A stretch of 64,000 nt of DNA, from NCBI GenBank assembly GCA_013368445.1, contig JAACJO010000009.1, forward strand, positions 992,001 through 1,056,000, in the 5' to 3' direction. Below, piece after piece: positions 44,666 through 58,149 of this stretch. The notes below the pieces were generated by a model. That model was not told the DNA's origin. It searched no databases and worked only from the letters and a program-made list of their open reading frames with translations. The first letter of the stretch is position 1, and every line of letters starts with the position of its first letter. Made by a program: the position numbers and the translations under genes. This stretch comes from Leucocoprinus leucothites. Lineage: Eukaryota > Basidiomycota > Agaricomycetes > Agaricales > Agaricaceae.

Positions 44666-46781
44666 ATGGCAGGCCCTCGCACCTGCAGACGCCCGAGCAG
44701 CGTGTTCCTCATTGGGCTCATTCTGTCCGTCGGTTTGCTCTATGCTTTTCATGAAGATGGTCCCAAGACCCCTAAATTCATACCGAGACCTTTCCGAACC
44801 GTGACGGAGACAGTGACGCACACCGTTTCTGTTATAAACGTGCTCACGCCTGTACCTACACCACCCACAAAACCTAGGCCCGAAGAACATATTTATCGCC
44901 CTGATGGCCTGCTGGAGGTTAACTATAACGGGTCACACCCAATACTTGAGCTAATACGGGAGGCAGAACGAAAATGGGAGGAGAAGCTGCAGCGGGCGAG
45001 CAAGTCGTTAACCGAGGCCGTCCTTGAGTATCGGCGGCGGTATAAACGAGATCCTCCAAAAGGGTTTGATTTGTGGTGCGGCATTTCTTTTGTTATTAAT
45101 GTGTATCGTTCTTGCTGAGAGAACTACAACCAGGTGGGAGTATGCAATGGAACATAATGTTCAGTTGCCCGACGAATACGACCAAATATTTCACGACCTG
45201 GAGCCTTTCTGGGGAATGGAGCCGTCGGACCTCTTCAAGATTCAGGCCGAGCTCGAAACGAAATTTGATTCATACACGATTGGCAAAATAACGGGGGACG
45301 CACCAGTTGGAATCGTTACATATGCTTTCACTGAGGGGCGATATGATCAGCTTATTGCGGGCTCAAGAAAAATTCTCGAGATCTTGAAGGGGATTGAACA
45401 TCTCTTACCTGAGTTCCGTATGACAATATCCCCTCATGACGGGCCAAATCGATTATCTGATTGGGGAGTCAAACAAGCAACGCTCGAAGCAGCAGCAGCA
45501 AAGACTCGTGAGTTTTGTAGTATTATACTGTTGTATATCCTACCTAAACACTTGTTTGATAGATATTGAGCGAGAAGCTTTACCCAAGGTGACCTCTAGT
45601 GGTTGGATCTCAGCGTGTCCACCCAACAGTCTCGCTCGCCGAATACCCATCAACCTCGACCGACCCCCGCCTCCTCCTACAAAGAAGACCTTCATTTACG
45701 ACCACAAGAAAACGATGGATCCTTGTATTCACCCAGACCATTTCCACCACCATGGACAGTTCCTCTCTCACAACAGCGGTCCTGGACCTCAACATGCCAT
45801 GGTGCCGGAGTTTTCTTACTGTGCGACGACTCTTCATCATAATATCCGGATTCCAGTGCCATATGGCTGGGTTTCAGATATAAATCCACGGGAAGAGGAT
45901 CCCGAGTTTGAGGACAAATCGGATGAGCGGCTTTTATGGCGTGGAAGTAATACGGGGATGTTTCATGCAAGCAAAACGCGCTGGCAAAACTCGCATCGTG
46001 ACTTTTTGGTGCGATATACCAACGAAATTGAGGGGGCGGTGGACGTTTTGATGCCCTCTGCTGGAGAGGATAAGAGAGTGGGGCCACCTAGGAAGCTGAA
46101 AACGAAGTCGATTAATCCCGCTTTGTTTGACGTCGCTTTCTCGAACAAACCAATCGCTTGCTCTGAAAGTGTTTGTCCAAAGTTGGAGGAGCTGTATCCG
46201 TGGCGGCCGTACATGGGACAAGCTCAGGCCGGAGAGTACCGTTATGTGTTAGACGTGATTTGAATCCCCTTATTCTTGATTTAAGGTTCTGATTTTGTTT
46301 TTCTTTTCTTTTCAGGTCGACGGAAATGGCTGGTCTGGTCGGTTCAAGCGCCTCATTACTTCCAACTCCCTGATCTTCAAATCAACGATATACCCTGAAT
46401 GGTAAGCCCACACCAACCGAGTGCCAGGGAGAGTGTTGCTAAAGTAATATACAGGTACACGGATCGAGTTCAGCCTTGGGTTCATTATATTCCAGTACAA
46501 GTGGATCTATCGGATTTGCACGATTCCCTCGTGTTCTTCCGAGGGGATGGTAATGGGGAAGGATCACACGAAGACATCGGGAGAAAAATTGCGATGGCAG
46601 GCAGAGAATGGAGCCTTAAGTTCTGGAGAAAGGAGGACCTCAACGCTTATTTCTTCAGGTGAGTATTATGTTTCTTATATTTTGTGAAATGCTGACAAGG
46701 GTTTCCCTCAGACTGATATTAGAGTACGCACGCATTATGAGTAAAGACCGGGCTGCGATGTCGTATACCCCAAATATATGA
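44666..46781 (+). CDS. GT90 (CAP10/CAP59-like) glycosyltransferase, copy 1
   Basis: Type II membrane glycosyltransferase of the Golgi; GT90 enzymes include fungal xylosyltransferases acting on capsule or glycoprotein glycans. Six exons (44666-45075, 45134-45507, 45563-46254, 46316-46401, 46455-46658, 46712-46781) encode 611 residues. A membrane anchor SVFLIGLILSVGLLYAF lies near residues 12-28, then a Pro/Thr-rich stem. The family core reads LPDEYDQIFHDLEPFWGM, FIYDHKKTMDPCIHPDHF, SDERLLWRGSNTGMF, INPALFDVAF, YRYVLDVDGNGWSGRF and DRVQPWVHYIPVQVDLSDL. It ends with LILEYARIMSKDRAAM. Intact. Its close paralogue lies at 50.8-52.8 kb with the same intron positions. Confidence 0.92.
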
Positions 46782-47834
46782 GGGTTTCACGGGGTAAACG
46801 GAGGCAGCTAAGTTCGTTAGATAGAACTTGTCCCCGGACACTTGTTCTGGAACCTGCTGATTGCTCAGTGCTGATAGCTTAAATTGAGGTTCCGGCTCAC
46901 GCTTAAACGATGCACCCAGCACATAAACGACGTCAACCACCACTTCCAACGCCACGTTAACGAGGTCGTCCCTGTGATCCTAGTGGCATTACAACTTCTA
47001 TTGAGCGGAGATCCGCTGAACAGGTATCGGGCCGCGCGAGAGCCGGAGTTTCTGTCCGCTTCATCCGTCTTTCTTTCCACGAAGGGACGTTTTTTCTCAA
47101 CGATTTATTCCATGTTGTCTCATTACCAGAATAAAGCTAGGCTTTTTCAGTCAGGAGACAACCGCATGATGACCCGTCATTCATTCGACAAGTGTGCAAT
47201 ATGAATGAGAGGGATCAGCTGGAAGTGGGCCTTGTATTTCTGCCCGCAGCATAGCCTCCATCCGGCTTCCCCCAATGACGGGATGATTTGTTCTGGCGGA
47301 TAAACATCTTCTCATATAACCCAATGGCACTCAGTGCTATTTGCTCAGCCATCAAACGACTTGTACATTTGTCAACTTTTTCTCTTTCCACAATTGCGAT
47401 CTTTTTGATTCTCCACATTTTCCTCCACGCTTTTGGAGTTTAGTACCAGTAGTTGTGGTTGTCGCTTGTTGCTCATCAATGATCTGTTTCTAACCAGGAA
47501 CATTATCAGATCAAACTTCCCGTAAACGTGGCCAACACCGCTTCTCAGGGGCTCAGTCAAGCTATTCGTATTGATGAGAAGCTAACAACATGTGTAAACT
47601 CCAGGATGCTTCATGTGGAATGTGTACACGGCCTGGAGTAAGTGAGCTTTCGGCTTAAAAGAGAAGCTAATCGTGACGTTAGGTTCAGACTTGGTGCCAC
47701 TTCTACTTGGCTTATCTTTTCTGGTTTATTATATCTTGCGGTGTGATTAACGGAGGTCTCTCCTGCTATAAATCCAACACTGTTTATCATTTTTTTCTCT
47801 CATCCAACTTCCACCTCCTTTGATTTGTTTCTGA
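46782..47834. other. Intergenic stretch and promoter of the GMC oxidoreductase
   Basis: About 1.05 kb with only short motif-free frames. TATAAAT at 47767-47773, 62 bp upstream of the next start codon, is the probable TATA box of the GMC gene, followed by a pyrimidine-rich stretch. Confidence 0.45.
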
Positions 47835-50153
<2,319 letters not shown>

Positions 50154-50754
50154 TGATAATTCTTCTTCACGAGGCTTGTGAATTCTCATTTCTTTGTTAT
50201 CAAGACCAGCGCTTCCAGAATCAATGGGGCTTGCCCTTATAAGTTGATGTTGTTCGTTAGTGCTGGGATCATTGCTATGATCACATGTAAGACTTAGCAC
50301 TGCTCTGACCCTGCCCATCAATGCATCAAGAGTGGCGCGCTTCCTGGGCTCTACTGGTTACACACCAAAACATTTTGACGCTTCCAAGGTTCTCTTCGCC
50401 AAGCTATCCGACATGAAAGTACGGATCGCGATATCCTGTTGCTCAGATACCACACGCTGTATCGGTCGCTCACGATAATAGGACCGGTATTCGTAAAAAC
50501 TGGACGCTGGAGAGCACACAGTTCTTGGCATCGCAAAATAAGTTTGGCTAGTCCAAAAAAGGCCCCAGCGGCGGTTGCATTCGTTTAATTAAACACTCCG
50601 AGATTATACACGAGTAGCCGAGAAGTGCCTGACTTTATCGCCGACGCACGAGCCCTAATGATCAATTGGTACGGGCCTTAAAGGTGCAGTGCAACCATGA
50701 GGCAACCCTCCTCTCGCCTCCGTTGTTTGTGCCAACACCCCTACTTTGACTTTC
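50154..50754. other. Intergenic spacer
   Basis: 600 bp between the GMC gene and GT90-2, same direction. No supported coding sequence. Confidence 0.4.
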
Positions 50755-52833
50755 ATGAGGAGTATATCCGACCTTCGAAATATCAAGCTCGCATTTTTCC
50801 CTCTCGTGGTGCTTACAGGAACCTTCGTTATATACATCCGACAATCGTTCGCCTCGAAGGAGCCACCGCTTGTACCCTTAGACGATATCCGATGCCCGCC
50901 TCCAACCACCAACAGCTCTGGCTTCGTGGAGGTGGATGAAGTCACGATACGGAGGCCAGTGACACCACATAATTACCGCTCTGATGGGATACTAGAAGTC
51001 AGCGCCAGTGCATCCCATCCGATCCACGACCTCATCGCAGAAGCGGAGAACAAATGGCACGTCAAGGAGAATATTGCGAGCAAAAATATACGAGAGGCCT
51101 TTTACGAGTATCAACGACGATATGGACGACTACCCCCGAAAGGCTTTGATAGATGGTGAGCGAAAACTCTGAGAGACATTCTGGGCATGCTAACTTAACG
51201 GTGCGTTAGGTGGAATTATGTCCAAGAGCATAATGTCAAGCTGCCGGATGATTATGATCAGATATGGCTCGATCTTGAACCATTCTGGGGGATGGATCCG
51301 ATAGAACTGCAACAATTCCAGAAGGAACAAGAAGGTCATGCAGAGTCCTTCACAATAGGAAAAATCGAGGGTGGCCCCATTAGCGTGGTCAATAGGTCCC
51401 TAACGAAACCAGAGCTACTGCGAAGTTCTGAGGCATTTCTCTCCCTCCTGAATCCTATCGAAGAGCACCTACCAGCCTTTCGTGCGGTTGTGTCGCCGCA
51501 TGATAACCCCTACGGTTTCATTGATTATGACGTCAAGCAAGCCTTGCTGAAGGCAGCCAAAGCCAAGTATCGTGAGTAATATTTTATCCTGATTTTTTTT
51601 TCCGTTGCGCACTGAACATCCAATAGATCTCAAGGTGAAGGATCTCCCGCCAAGATCTTCGCGAGGATGGATGACGGCTTGTGATGAGCACCAAGATACC
51701 CATACGACTACGACAAGAGGCGACTTCTTTGGAAAGACATTTATTCATGACCATTATAAGGCCATGAATCCTTGCATGCATCCCAAATACCTAGATATCC
51801 ATGGCCAGTTTCTATCTTATGATGGGCATCCACCCGGACCAGATCGACCGATGGTACCTAAATTCGCCTTCTGCTCGACACCACTCCATTACGATATCCG
51901 TATACCAAACACAGTGTCATGGACTGAGGACATCCATCCGCAAGAACATAATCCCGAGTGGGATGATCGCGCAGACGAGAGGTTGTCTTGGAGAGGACGC
52001 AACACAGGGATATGGCATACATCTCAAAACAAGTGGAGAGATACACAGCGCCCACGAACTGTGACTTTCACAAACCAAATGGACGGGGAGGTGGATGTGC
52101 TATTTCCCTCGCCCAACAGGGACGATCCAGTTGGAGAAAGCGTGAAGATGGCGAGGTCAAAGCTGAATCCGGCGCTGTTTGATGTGGCTTTTGTTGGGTC
52201 TCCGTTGCAATGCCCAGAGGAATATTGCCATGAAATCGAGAACATGTTCGATTGGAGACGGTACCAGGACACGAGAGGGGCCGGCAAGTTTAAATATGTG
52301 CTTGATGTAAGTTGAGGAGATAGTTCGACTTTAACCCGCTGATCATTCTCCATATGTAGGTGGACGGGAACGGATGGTCCAGTCGTTTTCAGCGACTGAT
52401 GATTTCAAATGCGCTCGTGTTCAAAACAACAATCTATCCAGAGTGGTAAATATTGGATTCAACATCTTGACTGAATAGAAATACTCAGCCCTCTCCCTTA
52501 GGTTCATGGATCGCATTCAACCGTGGGTTCACTACGTGCCCGTCCAGGTTGACCTCAGCGACTTGTACGATACTTTTCTCTTTTTCCGTGGTGATCTCTT
52601 GGGTAGAGGTTCGCACCCCGACCAAGCTCGCAAAATTGCCCAAAACAGCAGGAAATGGGCTAAAGAGTTTTGGAGGAAGGAGGATATGACGGCCTATACT
52701 TTCCGGTAAGCCAGAAGATATTTGTCTTATGCCATCAAACGAGTCCTTTGACATATCACACGTTTGCAGCCTTTTCCTAGAATACGCGCGTGTCATGTCT
52801 CCAGAGAGGGATTCCATGAACTTCAGAATCTGA
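50755..52833 (+). CDS. GT90 (CAP10/CAP59-like) glycosyltransferase, copy 2
   Basis: Paralogue of GT90-1. The ATG at 50755 is chosen because it gives a membrane anchor KLAFFPLVVLTGTFVIYI. Six exons (50755-51155, 51210-51571, 51627-52306, 52360-52445, 52502-52705, 52770-52833) encode 598 residues. Exons 4 and 5 are 86 and 204 nt long, exactly as in GT90-1, and other introns fall at matching positions, so the pair arose by duplication. Core motifs: LPDDYDQIWLDLEPFWGMD, FIHDHYKAMNPCMHPKYLD, ADERLSWRGRNTGIWH, LNPALFDVAFVGSP, FKYVLDVDGNGWSSRFQRL and DRIQPWVHYVPVQVDLSDLY, ending LFLEYARVMSPERDSMNFRI. Golgi location and a glycan substrate are inferred from the family. Confidence 0.92.
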
Positions 52834-53153
52834 GATGTACAACCTTGTCCGTTAAATACTGATGCACACATCGGATGATCAAAACCTCTGCTATCCAGGT
52901 CGCGGCACAAGGCCAAAACCAACAAATTACTACAGCACCTTAGGTTCCTATGTTAATAGAGTAGATAGTTGTAGTCTTAGAGAGGGAAGGCGAAATGCTA
53001 ACTCCATGGGAAAGGCAATAGCTATCAGGAGTGGCCACAGGCGTGGAGATTTTAACCGGTTCTTCATACCGGTATATCCGATCACATCTTTTCCGAGTGT
53101 TAGCAATCCACCACACCCCATCCGCTCGTGTTCGGTATTAAGTACAGCCCATC
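52834..53153. other. Intergenic spacer
   Basis: 320 bp between GT90-2 and the F-box-like gene; nothing recognised. Confidence 0.4.
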
Positions 53154-54380
53154 ATGTCATTTTCCGACCGCCCCAGTACTCTACCATTCGAACTCGTCCA
53201 TGAGATTGTACGCGCAAGCTTGGACTTTGTTGCAGTTAACAGAGCACCTGGCTTGAACACCAAACCTCCCTGGGATTCAATTTCATCCCTTTCTTTGACA
53301 TGCAAGGCCATTCGAAGACTCGTGCTCAGAGCTTGGTTTTGCCGCCTTTATACCGAGAATCCCGAAGATACAACGCAACTAACAAGGAGGATAGCACAGG
53401 TCGAAAAGGCATGGGTGAAGTGAGTTGCTTTATGTCAATGCTGTATGACTTCCTCCTGTTGATGAGCGCTGAGCACTGAGTTCTCGCAGATACATTCATT
53501 GTGTACAGATGGACCGCGAAAATTCGCCATGTGACTTCGTCACACCCTGGAACTTTGAGGGGTACTGCCAGTTGGAAACAGTCCGCCTTGACTGGATTTC
53601 TCCGGTAACAACATCCGCCGGATTCGATCCTTTTGTCAATGCACCTTCTACTATCGTGAATTTTGACTTACGAGGGCGATACTGGCCAATTCCGAGTACC
53701 TATTCTTTCATTCCTCGCTGCCTTCCCTTTATCCGGAACCTCATCCTCTATCAGCAAGAAGTCTGGTGCGGTCTCTGCTTTACGGTCAACGAAGTCGAAC
53801 TTCGAAAGCCAATTTCTCATCGGATCCAATATGACAGCGGTTTCGGGCTCCCCGTGAGTGAGAATACATCATGGTTCTCTCTGCAATATTGACATGATTA
53901 TTCACAGATACATTATGCCAAGGTGCTCGAACCGTTGTCATTTCTTGACCATGTCTCAATCAAAATTCCCGTGTATGATTCAGGATCAATATCTATGAGC
54001 GAGTCAAGTAACTATTACATGTGGAGCGGGGAGTGCGATTCCTGCCAGTCACTCCTCCTCGCCGATCGGTCCTTTGCAGACGGATACGTCTCAAGAAAGC
54101 AACAAGGCATCATCCGATTGGCCGATGGAACAGAGCACAGATGGAAGCAACCTCCCAGTTTGAGATCTGTAGAGTGGATATTCATCCCAGCAACTGCAGA
54201 TGACGCGAGAAACCTCTTCCACTTCGGCGCGGAAATTTCGGGAATAGGGGATAATAGCTCCGATTCAGAACGCGAGGAAGATGGTCATGATGTGATAGCA
54301 ACTTCTAGTGGTAAGTTCCATTAATGACCCATTCGCCTAATTTCCTGAATTTTGTTGAATTATACTTTTTTTCAGACTGA
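53154..54380 (+). CDS. F-box-like protein of unknown target
   Basis: Four exons (53154-53419, 53490-53853, 53908-54310, 54376-54380) sum to 1038 nt (345 residues); the final exon only adds Asp and the stop. The N-terminus, STLPFELVHEIVRASLDF followed by SSLSLTCKAIRRLVLRAWF, is the pattern of basidiomycete F-box-like proteins, which recruit targets to SCF ubiquitin ligases. No leucine-rich repeats or other partner domain were recognised in the rest, and the tail is acidic (SSDSEREEDGHD). Such genes are numerous and fast-evolving in mushrooms. It lies in line with the enzyme genes but need not share their role. The exon joins are well supported; the functional label is moderate. Confidence 0.75.
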
Positions 54381-54710
54381 ATATATTTAGTCGCGTGATG
54401 TCGAGATTGTCCGCAATGATGCAATCGAAATCATTCCCTTTCCAGGCTCGTTGCTTCCGGCTACAAGGAAGGGAAAACGAGAAGCGTGTCTTCTCCACAA
54501 AGATCATCTCCTTCGCTCTTAAGCGTCCTAATTACCCGTATTTTTCCACGCTGAGAGCTCAGCTGAGCATATTCAACGAGAATTCGTTGTCGACAGTCCA
54601 TGAGGATCAGTTTCAACCTTGTTCTTCGCCATCATGTAACATCGTGACCACAATAGGTCGATATTTAAACACCTGTTGTATGCCTCCCTCCCCGCTATAC
54701 CCTCACCACT
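54381..54710. other. Intergenic spacer
   Basis: 330 bp between the F-box-like and lactonase-like genes, presumed promoter of the latter; no motif worth naming. Confidence 0.4.
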
Positions 54711-55944
54711 ATGGTTTCCTTCAAGATTCTTGCTGGCGGCTACGACGTCTTTGTTGCCACCTATCTCTTCGATCCCCAAGCTTCATCATTATCGGTTGTT
54801 AGTCGCTCCTCGACCGGCAATAGCCCGTCATGGATTTCACAACCCCCTACCAATTCGAGTATCCTTTAGTGAGTGATGGTCAGCCCCGCGAACTACCCTA
54901 GCTTAAGACCATACAGTGCAGTCAATGAAGTTACCAATGGCGACGTACAATCATTTATCATTAATTCGGACGGATCCCTGTCTGCAGTTCAAGATTCAGC
55001 TCTCACTGGTGGTAATAACCCTGCCTTCGCTGTAGCCCTCTCTACCGGTGCAGTCGCTGCTATGAACTATAACACCGGAAATGGACGTGTCATACCTACC
55101 ACAAACTCAGGTTTGACATTTGGCCAGAACAGCCCTATGATCACTTTCCCAAAACCTAATGGACCTGTTTCGCATCCTCATATGGTTCTTGAGCATGGGA
55201 GTGAAATATTGGTTAGCGATCTAGTGGGTGAAGCTCACTCGCGCGCCATAGAGCCCTTGCTGACTTAAACCCCTCATAGGGTCAAGATGTTATTTGGCGC
55301 CTGGCACCGGATTCATCCAATAATTATGCAGTCCAAGGGTCCATCCCTTCAAAGGCTAAGAGTGGACCCCGACATATGGCGATTCATGGTAAATTCGAGC
55401 CCTAAACGGCCCTAAGATGACCAGCTCTGACCGGCATACAGACGACAGGTTGTTCGTTCTGCATGAGCTTAGCTCTACTTTGACCGTTCAGGAAATACCT
55501 GCAGCTCCCAACGGAACCTCGACAATACTTTCTGACGTATCAATCGCCCCTCCCGATCCGCCTTCGGGTGCCGCATTCGCCGCCGGCGAGATTCTTATCC
55601 CAGAGCCCACCGAGAATTTCCCGGAGCCATACATCTACACCTCCAATAGAAACACCGGTGTTCAGGACTCTCGCGGAGACTCTATAGCAATTTTTGAATT
55701 GGTCAACAAGGGAACAGCTAATGAGACTTTGCAGCTTGTGAATCAGGTTTACACCGGTCTCGATCAAATTAGGGGAATGGAGTTTGGCCCGTCCTCCAAT
55801 GGAGGCGAAGAGTTCCTGATTGCTGCTGGTGTTGCCGGGAGTGCGGGTACGGTTGTGTTGAGGAGGACTGAAGGTGGTAGAAATATGGAGATTGTTGCAA
55901 AGAACTTGGATATTCCGACACGCACCACCTTTGTCTGGATTTAG
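54711..55944 (+). CDS. Seven-bladed beta-propeller lactonase-like enzyme (carboxymuconate cyclase family)
   Basis: Four exons (54711-54868, 54917-55223, 55280-55388, 55442-55944) sum to 1077 nt (358 residues). The start MVSFKILAGGYDVFVATYLF opens a beta-propeller. Blade wording follows: GDVQSFIINSDGSLSAV, NPAFAVALSTGAVAAMNY, SHPHMVLEHGSEILVSDL, GQDVIWRLAPDSS, SGPRHMAIHDDRLFVLHEL, IYTSNRNTGVQDSRGDSIAI and a C-terminal IPTRTTFVWI. SGPRHM, YTSNR and the C-terminal PTRT-FVW are typical of fungal 3-carboxy-cis,cis-muconate cyclases and 6-phosphogluconolactonase-like proteins (lactonase family). A role in ring-cleavage catabolism of aromatics would fit the neighbouring aryl-alcohol-oxidase-like gene, but this is inference. 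Intact, no signal peptide evident. Confidence 0.87.
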
Positions 55945-56032
55945 TCAATGGCATCGATCCCCTTCCTTGTCAGTATCGTGTTCCATGCGAGAACTGTTAA
56001 GATTTACAGTCAGAGCGCCTAGTAACGTCACG

Positions 56033-56390
56033 TGTCACAACACGTGATTGGGTTATGTAAGACAGCGGCTAACTGGTCTTTAACCTACTTCAATTAATAA
56101 GCTTGAGTATTCTCGAAAGCCTAGTAAGAGAAGGCCAAGAAGACTTGAGGTAAGTCTAAGGTAGTGCGAGGTTCGAGACAACAACAATGATACAAGTGAA
56201 TTCAAGGCAGGGCAAGTAAACACAAGTAGTCCGGGAAACAAAGGAAAGATTAAACTTGTGTTTAATCTTCCAAATACAAGTCCTTAAATACTGACTAGAC
56301 GAAACGATATCAAACTATGAAACTACAACTACAAGTCCGAAAATCACTATCACGATTCTGATAAATATGTATCTGTCCACCGATGTAACA
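56033..56390 (-). repeat. 3' LTR (358 bp)
   Basis: Bounded on the plus strand by TGTCACAACACG at the left and CCGATGTAACA at the right, giving TG...CA ends with short inverted termini (TGTYA/TAACA). In element direction TATTTAA (56290-56284) is a candidate TATA element. No second copy is in the window, so the borders rest on the termini and on the end of the internal region. Confidence 0.7.
56246..56269. repeat. Perfect hairpin inside the LTR
   Basis: A 10-bp perfect inverted repeat (AAGATTAAAC / GTTTAATCTT) with a 4-base loop (TTGT). It lies 15 bases downstream, in element direction, of the TATA-like TATTTAA, so it may fall near the transcript start or in the R region. Confidence 0.7.
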
Positions 56391-56483
56391 GCTATCATAG
56401 TTAGATATCTAATAGTTCAAATCCAAACACGATGTCCATGAAACCATCATTGTCTGTTAATCAGTCCTGTTAGTCCATAGCAA

Positions 56484-58137
56484 TCAAACAGCGAAACCGT
56501 TCCTCCTGATCCTCCTAATAATGTCCATCCAATTATACTCGTCCCAATCAACATTGAATCGTTCTTCTTCCACATCAAACTTTCCAACGTATTCTTCCCA
56601 ATCTAGAACTGCAGTCTTGGTCCTGGTAGCTGTGTCGGCGTCTAGGATGATTAAGTCACAATGAGCGTCAATCAGGTCGACGTTTATAACATTATCCCTT
56701 TTGTAGGACTTGATGTCCTCATCAATGTCCTTATCCAAATTGGACTCAGTAATCTCCATAGGGCTCTCCTGTGATGTTGGCAATTGGGACATCGTTGTAG
56801 GGGTCGTCATACTCTTCTCCATAAGCATCCCTATGATCATAACCTCCATCTGAGACTCGTTGAGGTCTGAGGTGGCGTTGGGTACGAGGTCGACAGCGAG
56901 GTGTTTGGTAATGCGTATGTCTGGTGTCAGGAGTCGGGCGAGCTGGAGAACGCAGCGGTAGAACTCGTGTTCTACTTGCGTCTGTTGAGTCAAGTCCCAC
57001 GCGGAGGAAGACTTCGTTTTTCCTTTGTTGTTGACGTCGAACAGGTTGGATCGGGCAGACTTCTTGAGTCAGAGTGCTTCGGGAAGAAGGTACGGGGAGG
57101 TCTCCAGGTCTAAATACTTGGGATGGATGTTTGTGGGTAAGAATAGGTTTGAGCCATCGTCGTTCTCGATCAGAGACTCCACTGATGAATGAGGAGAGGG
57201 GAAAGAGGTGTAATTGTGGGAACTTTGTGACGGCTCGTCATTGTAAGACCTGTGTGAATTCTCGGGTGGTACATGCTCGTTGTTTGTTGAGGAAGCAGTA
57301 TCTTCTGAGATGTCCAGGGGCAGAGTGTCGGCAGTAGTGGCAGGTATAACGTTCACATTGGTCCACGAAATGACCATTGACCCTACAGATTGCGCAGTAT
57401 TCTCTCTGTGTAGTACTTTCGGGGGTGGGAATAGAGTCGGGTTTTGTTTGTGGCAATCGTAGTCCGCGATCATCCATTCCAGTCTGTTCCATTCTCTGAG
57501 GGGCGTCAGGTCGATCCACATCAGGAAGTTCATTGGGAACTCCATTGGTTCCATCATTGGGTCCATCCGGGTACTGGAGAGTAGGAAGTTCAGATCCTTG
57601 TCGAGTCTCGCTAGGCTCACTTGGATCTGGAGCCTTTGGGAAAGTGTGAAGGGCTTGTTCAGCCACTGACACAATTTTCCTAATGACAGGCGATTTGACA
57701 GTTCGGCGAAGTGAGTTAATGTGACACTTGAAGAAATATGAGTGGTGGAGCAACGTGTGTTTAAGAAATAAGAGAGTAGTCCAGTCCTCCCTGAATAGGT
57801 TGAACTGGACAGCGTTGAGTGAATCTTTGCGGAGAGTGGCCCTAGCTTCAGTGAAGGGGGCATCGTAGAGTTGGAAGGTTTGAATGGCTCTAGTGGGGTC
57901 GGTGTAGGTTTCCTCTGGTGGGGAATCTTCTGAAATTGAGGAAGGGGACTGTGCAATGGTCATGACTGGAGGGGCAACGACATAGCTCGTTCCTGTTCCA
58001 GGCAAGGTATATGTTGGAGGGCATGGAGATAAATGACCGGAGTTAGACATGATGTCTGATTTGCGAAGTGGTACTAGGGGTGTGTTGGATTGGTAGGTGT
58101 ATGGTTCTGGGGTGGTGTTTGGAATGAGATGTTGCAT
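56484..58137 (-). pseudogene. Retroelement ORF3: double zinc-knuckle protein downstream of pol, broken
   Basis: An additional coding region between pol and the 3' LTR. Its ATG (58137) is 12 nt after the pol stop. The first frame runs to 57238: a Pro/Ser/Thr-rich start, a helical stretch (LNAVQFNLFREDWTTLLFLK), then two zinc knuckles, CAICRVNGHFVDQC (C-x2-C-x4-H-x4-C) and CHYCRHSAPGHLRRYC (C-x2-C-x6-H-x4-C). Just after the knuckles the protein-like reading moves to another frame (ENSHRSYNDEPSQSSHNYTS...), so a frameshift or intron lies near 57290-57240. That frame has a TGA at 57069-57071 and continues to 56484, ending MDIIRRIRRNGFAV after an acidic stretch. Retained nucleic-acid-binding motifs suggest a gag-like or chaperone role; unknown otherwise. 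Confidence 0.65.
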
Positions 58138-58149
58138 GATTCTGGTTTT

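Noticed and set aside
57074..57462. Plus-strand open frames opposite retroelement ORF3
   Set aside because: They are antisense shadows of the zinc-knuckle ORF with no independent motif.
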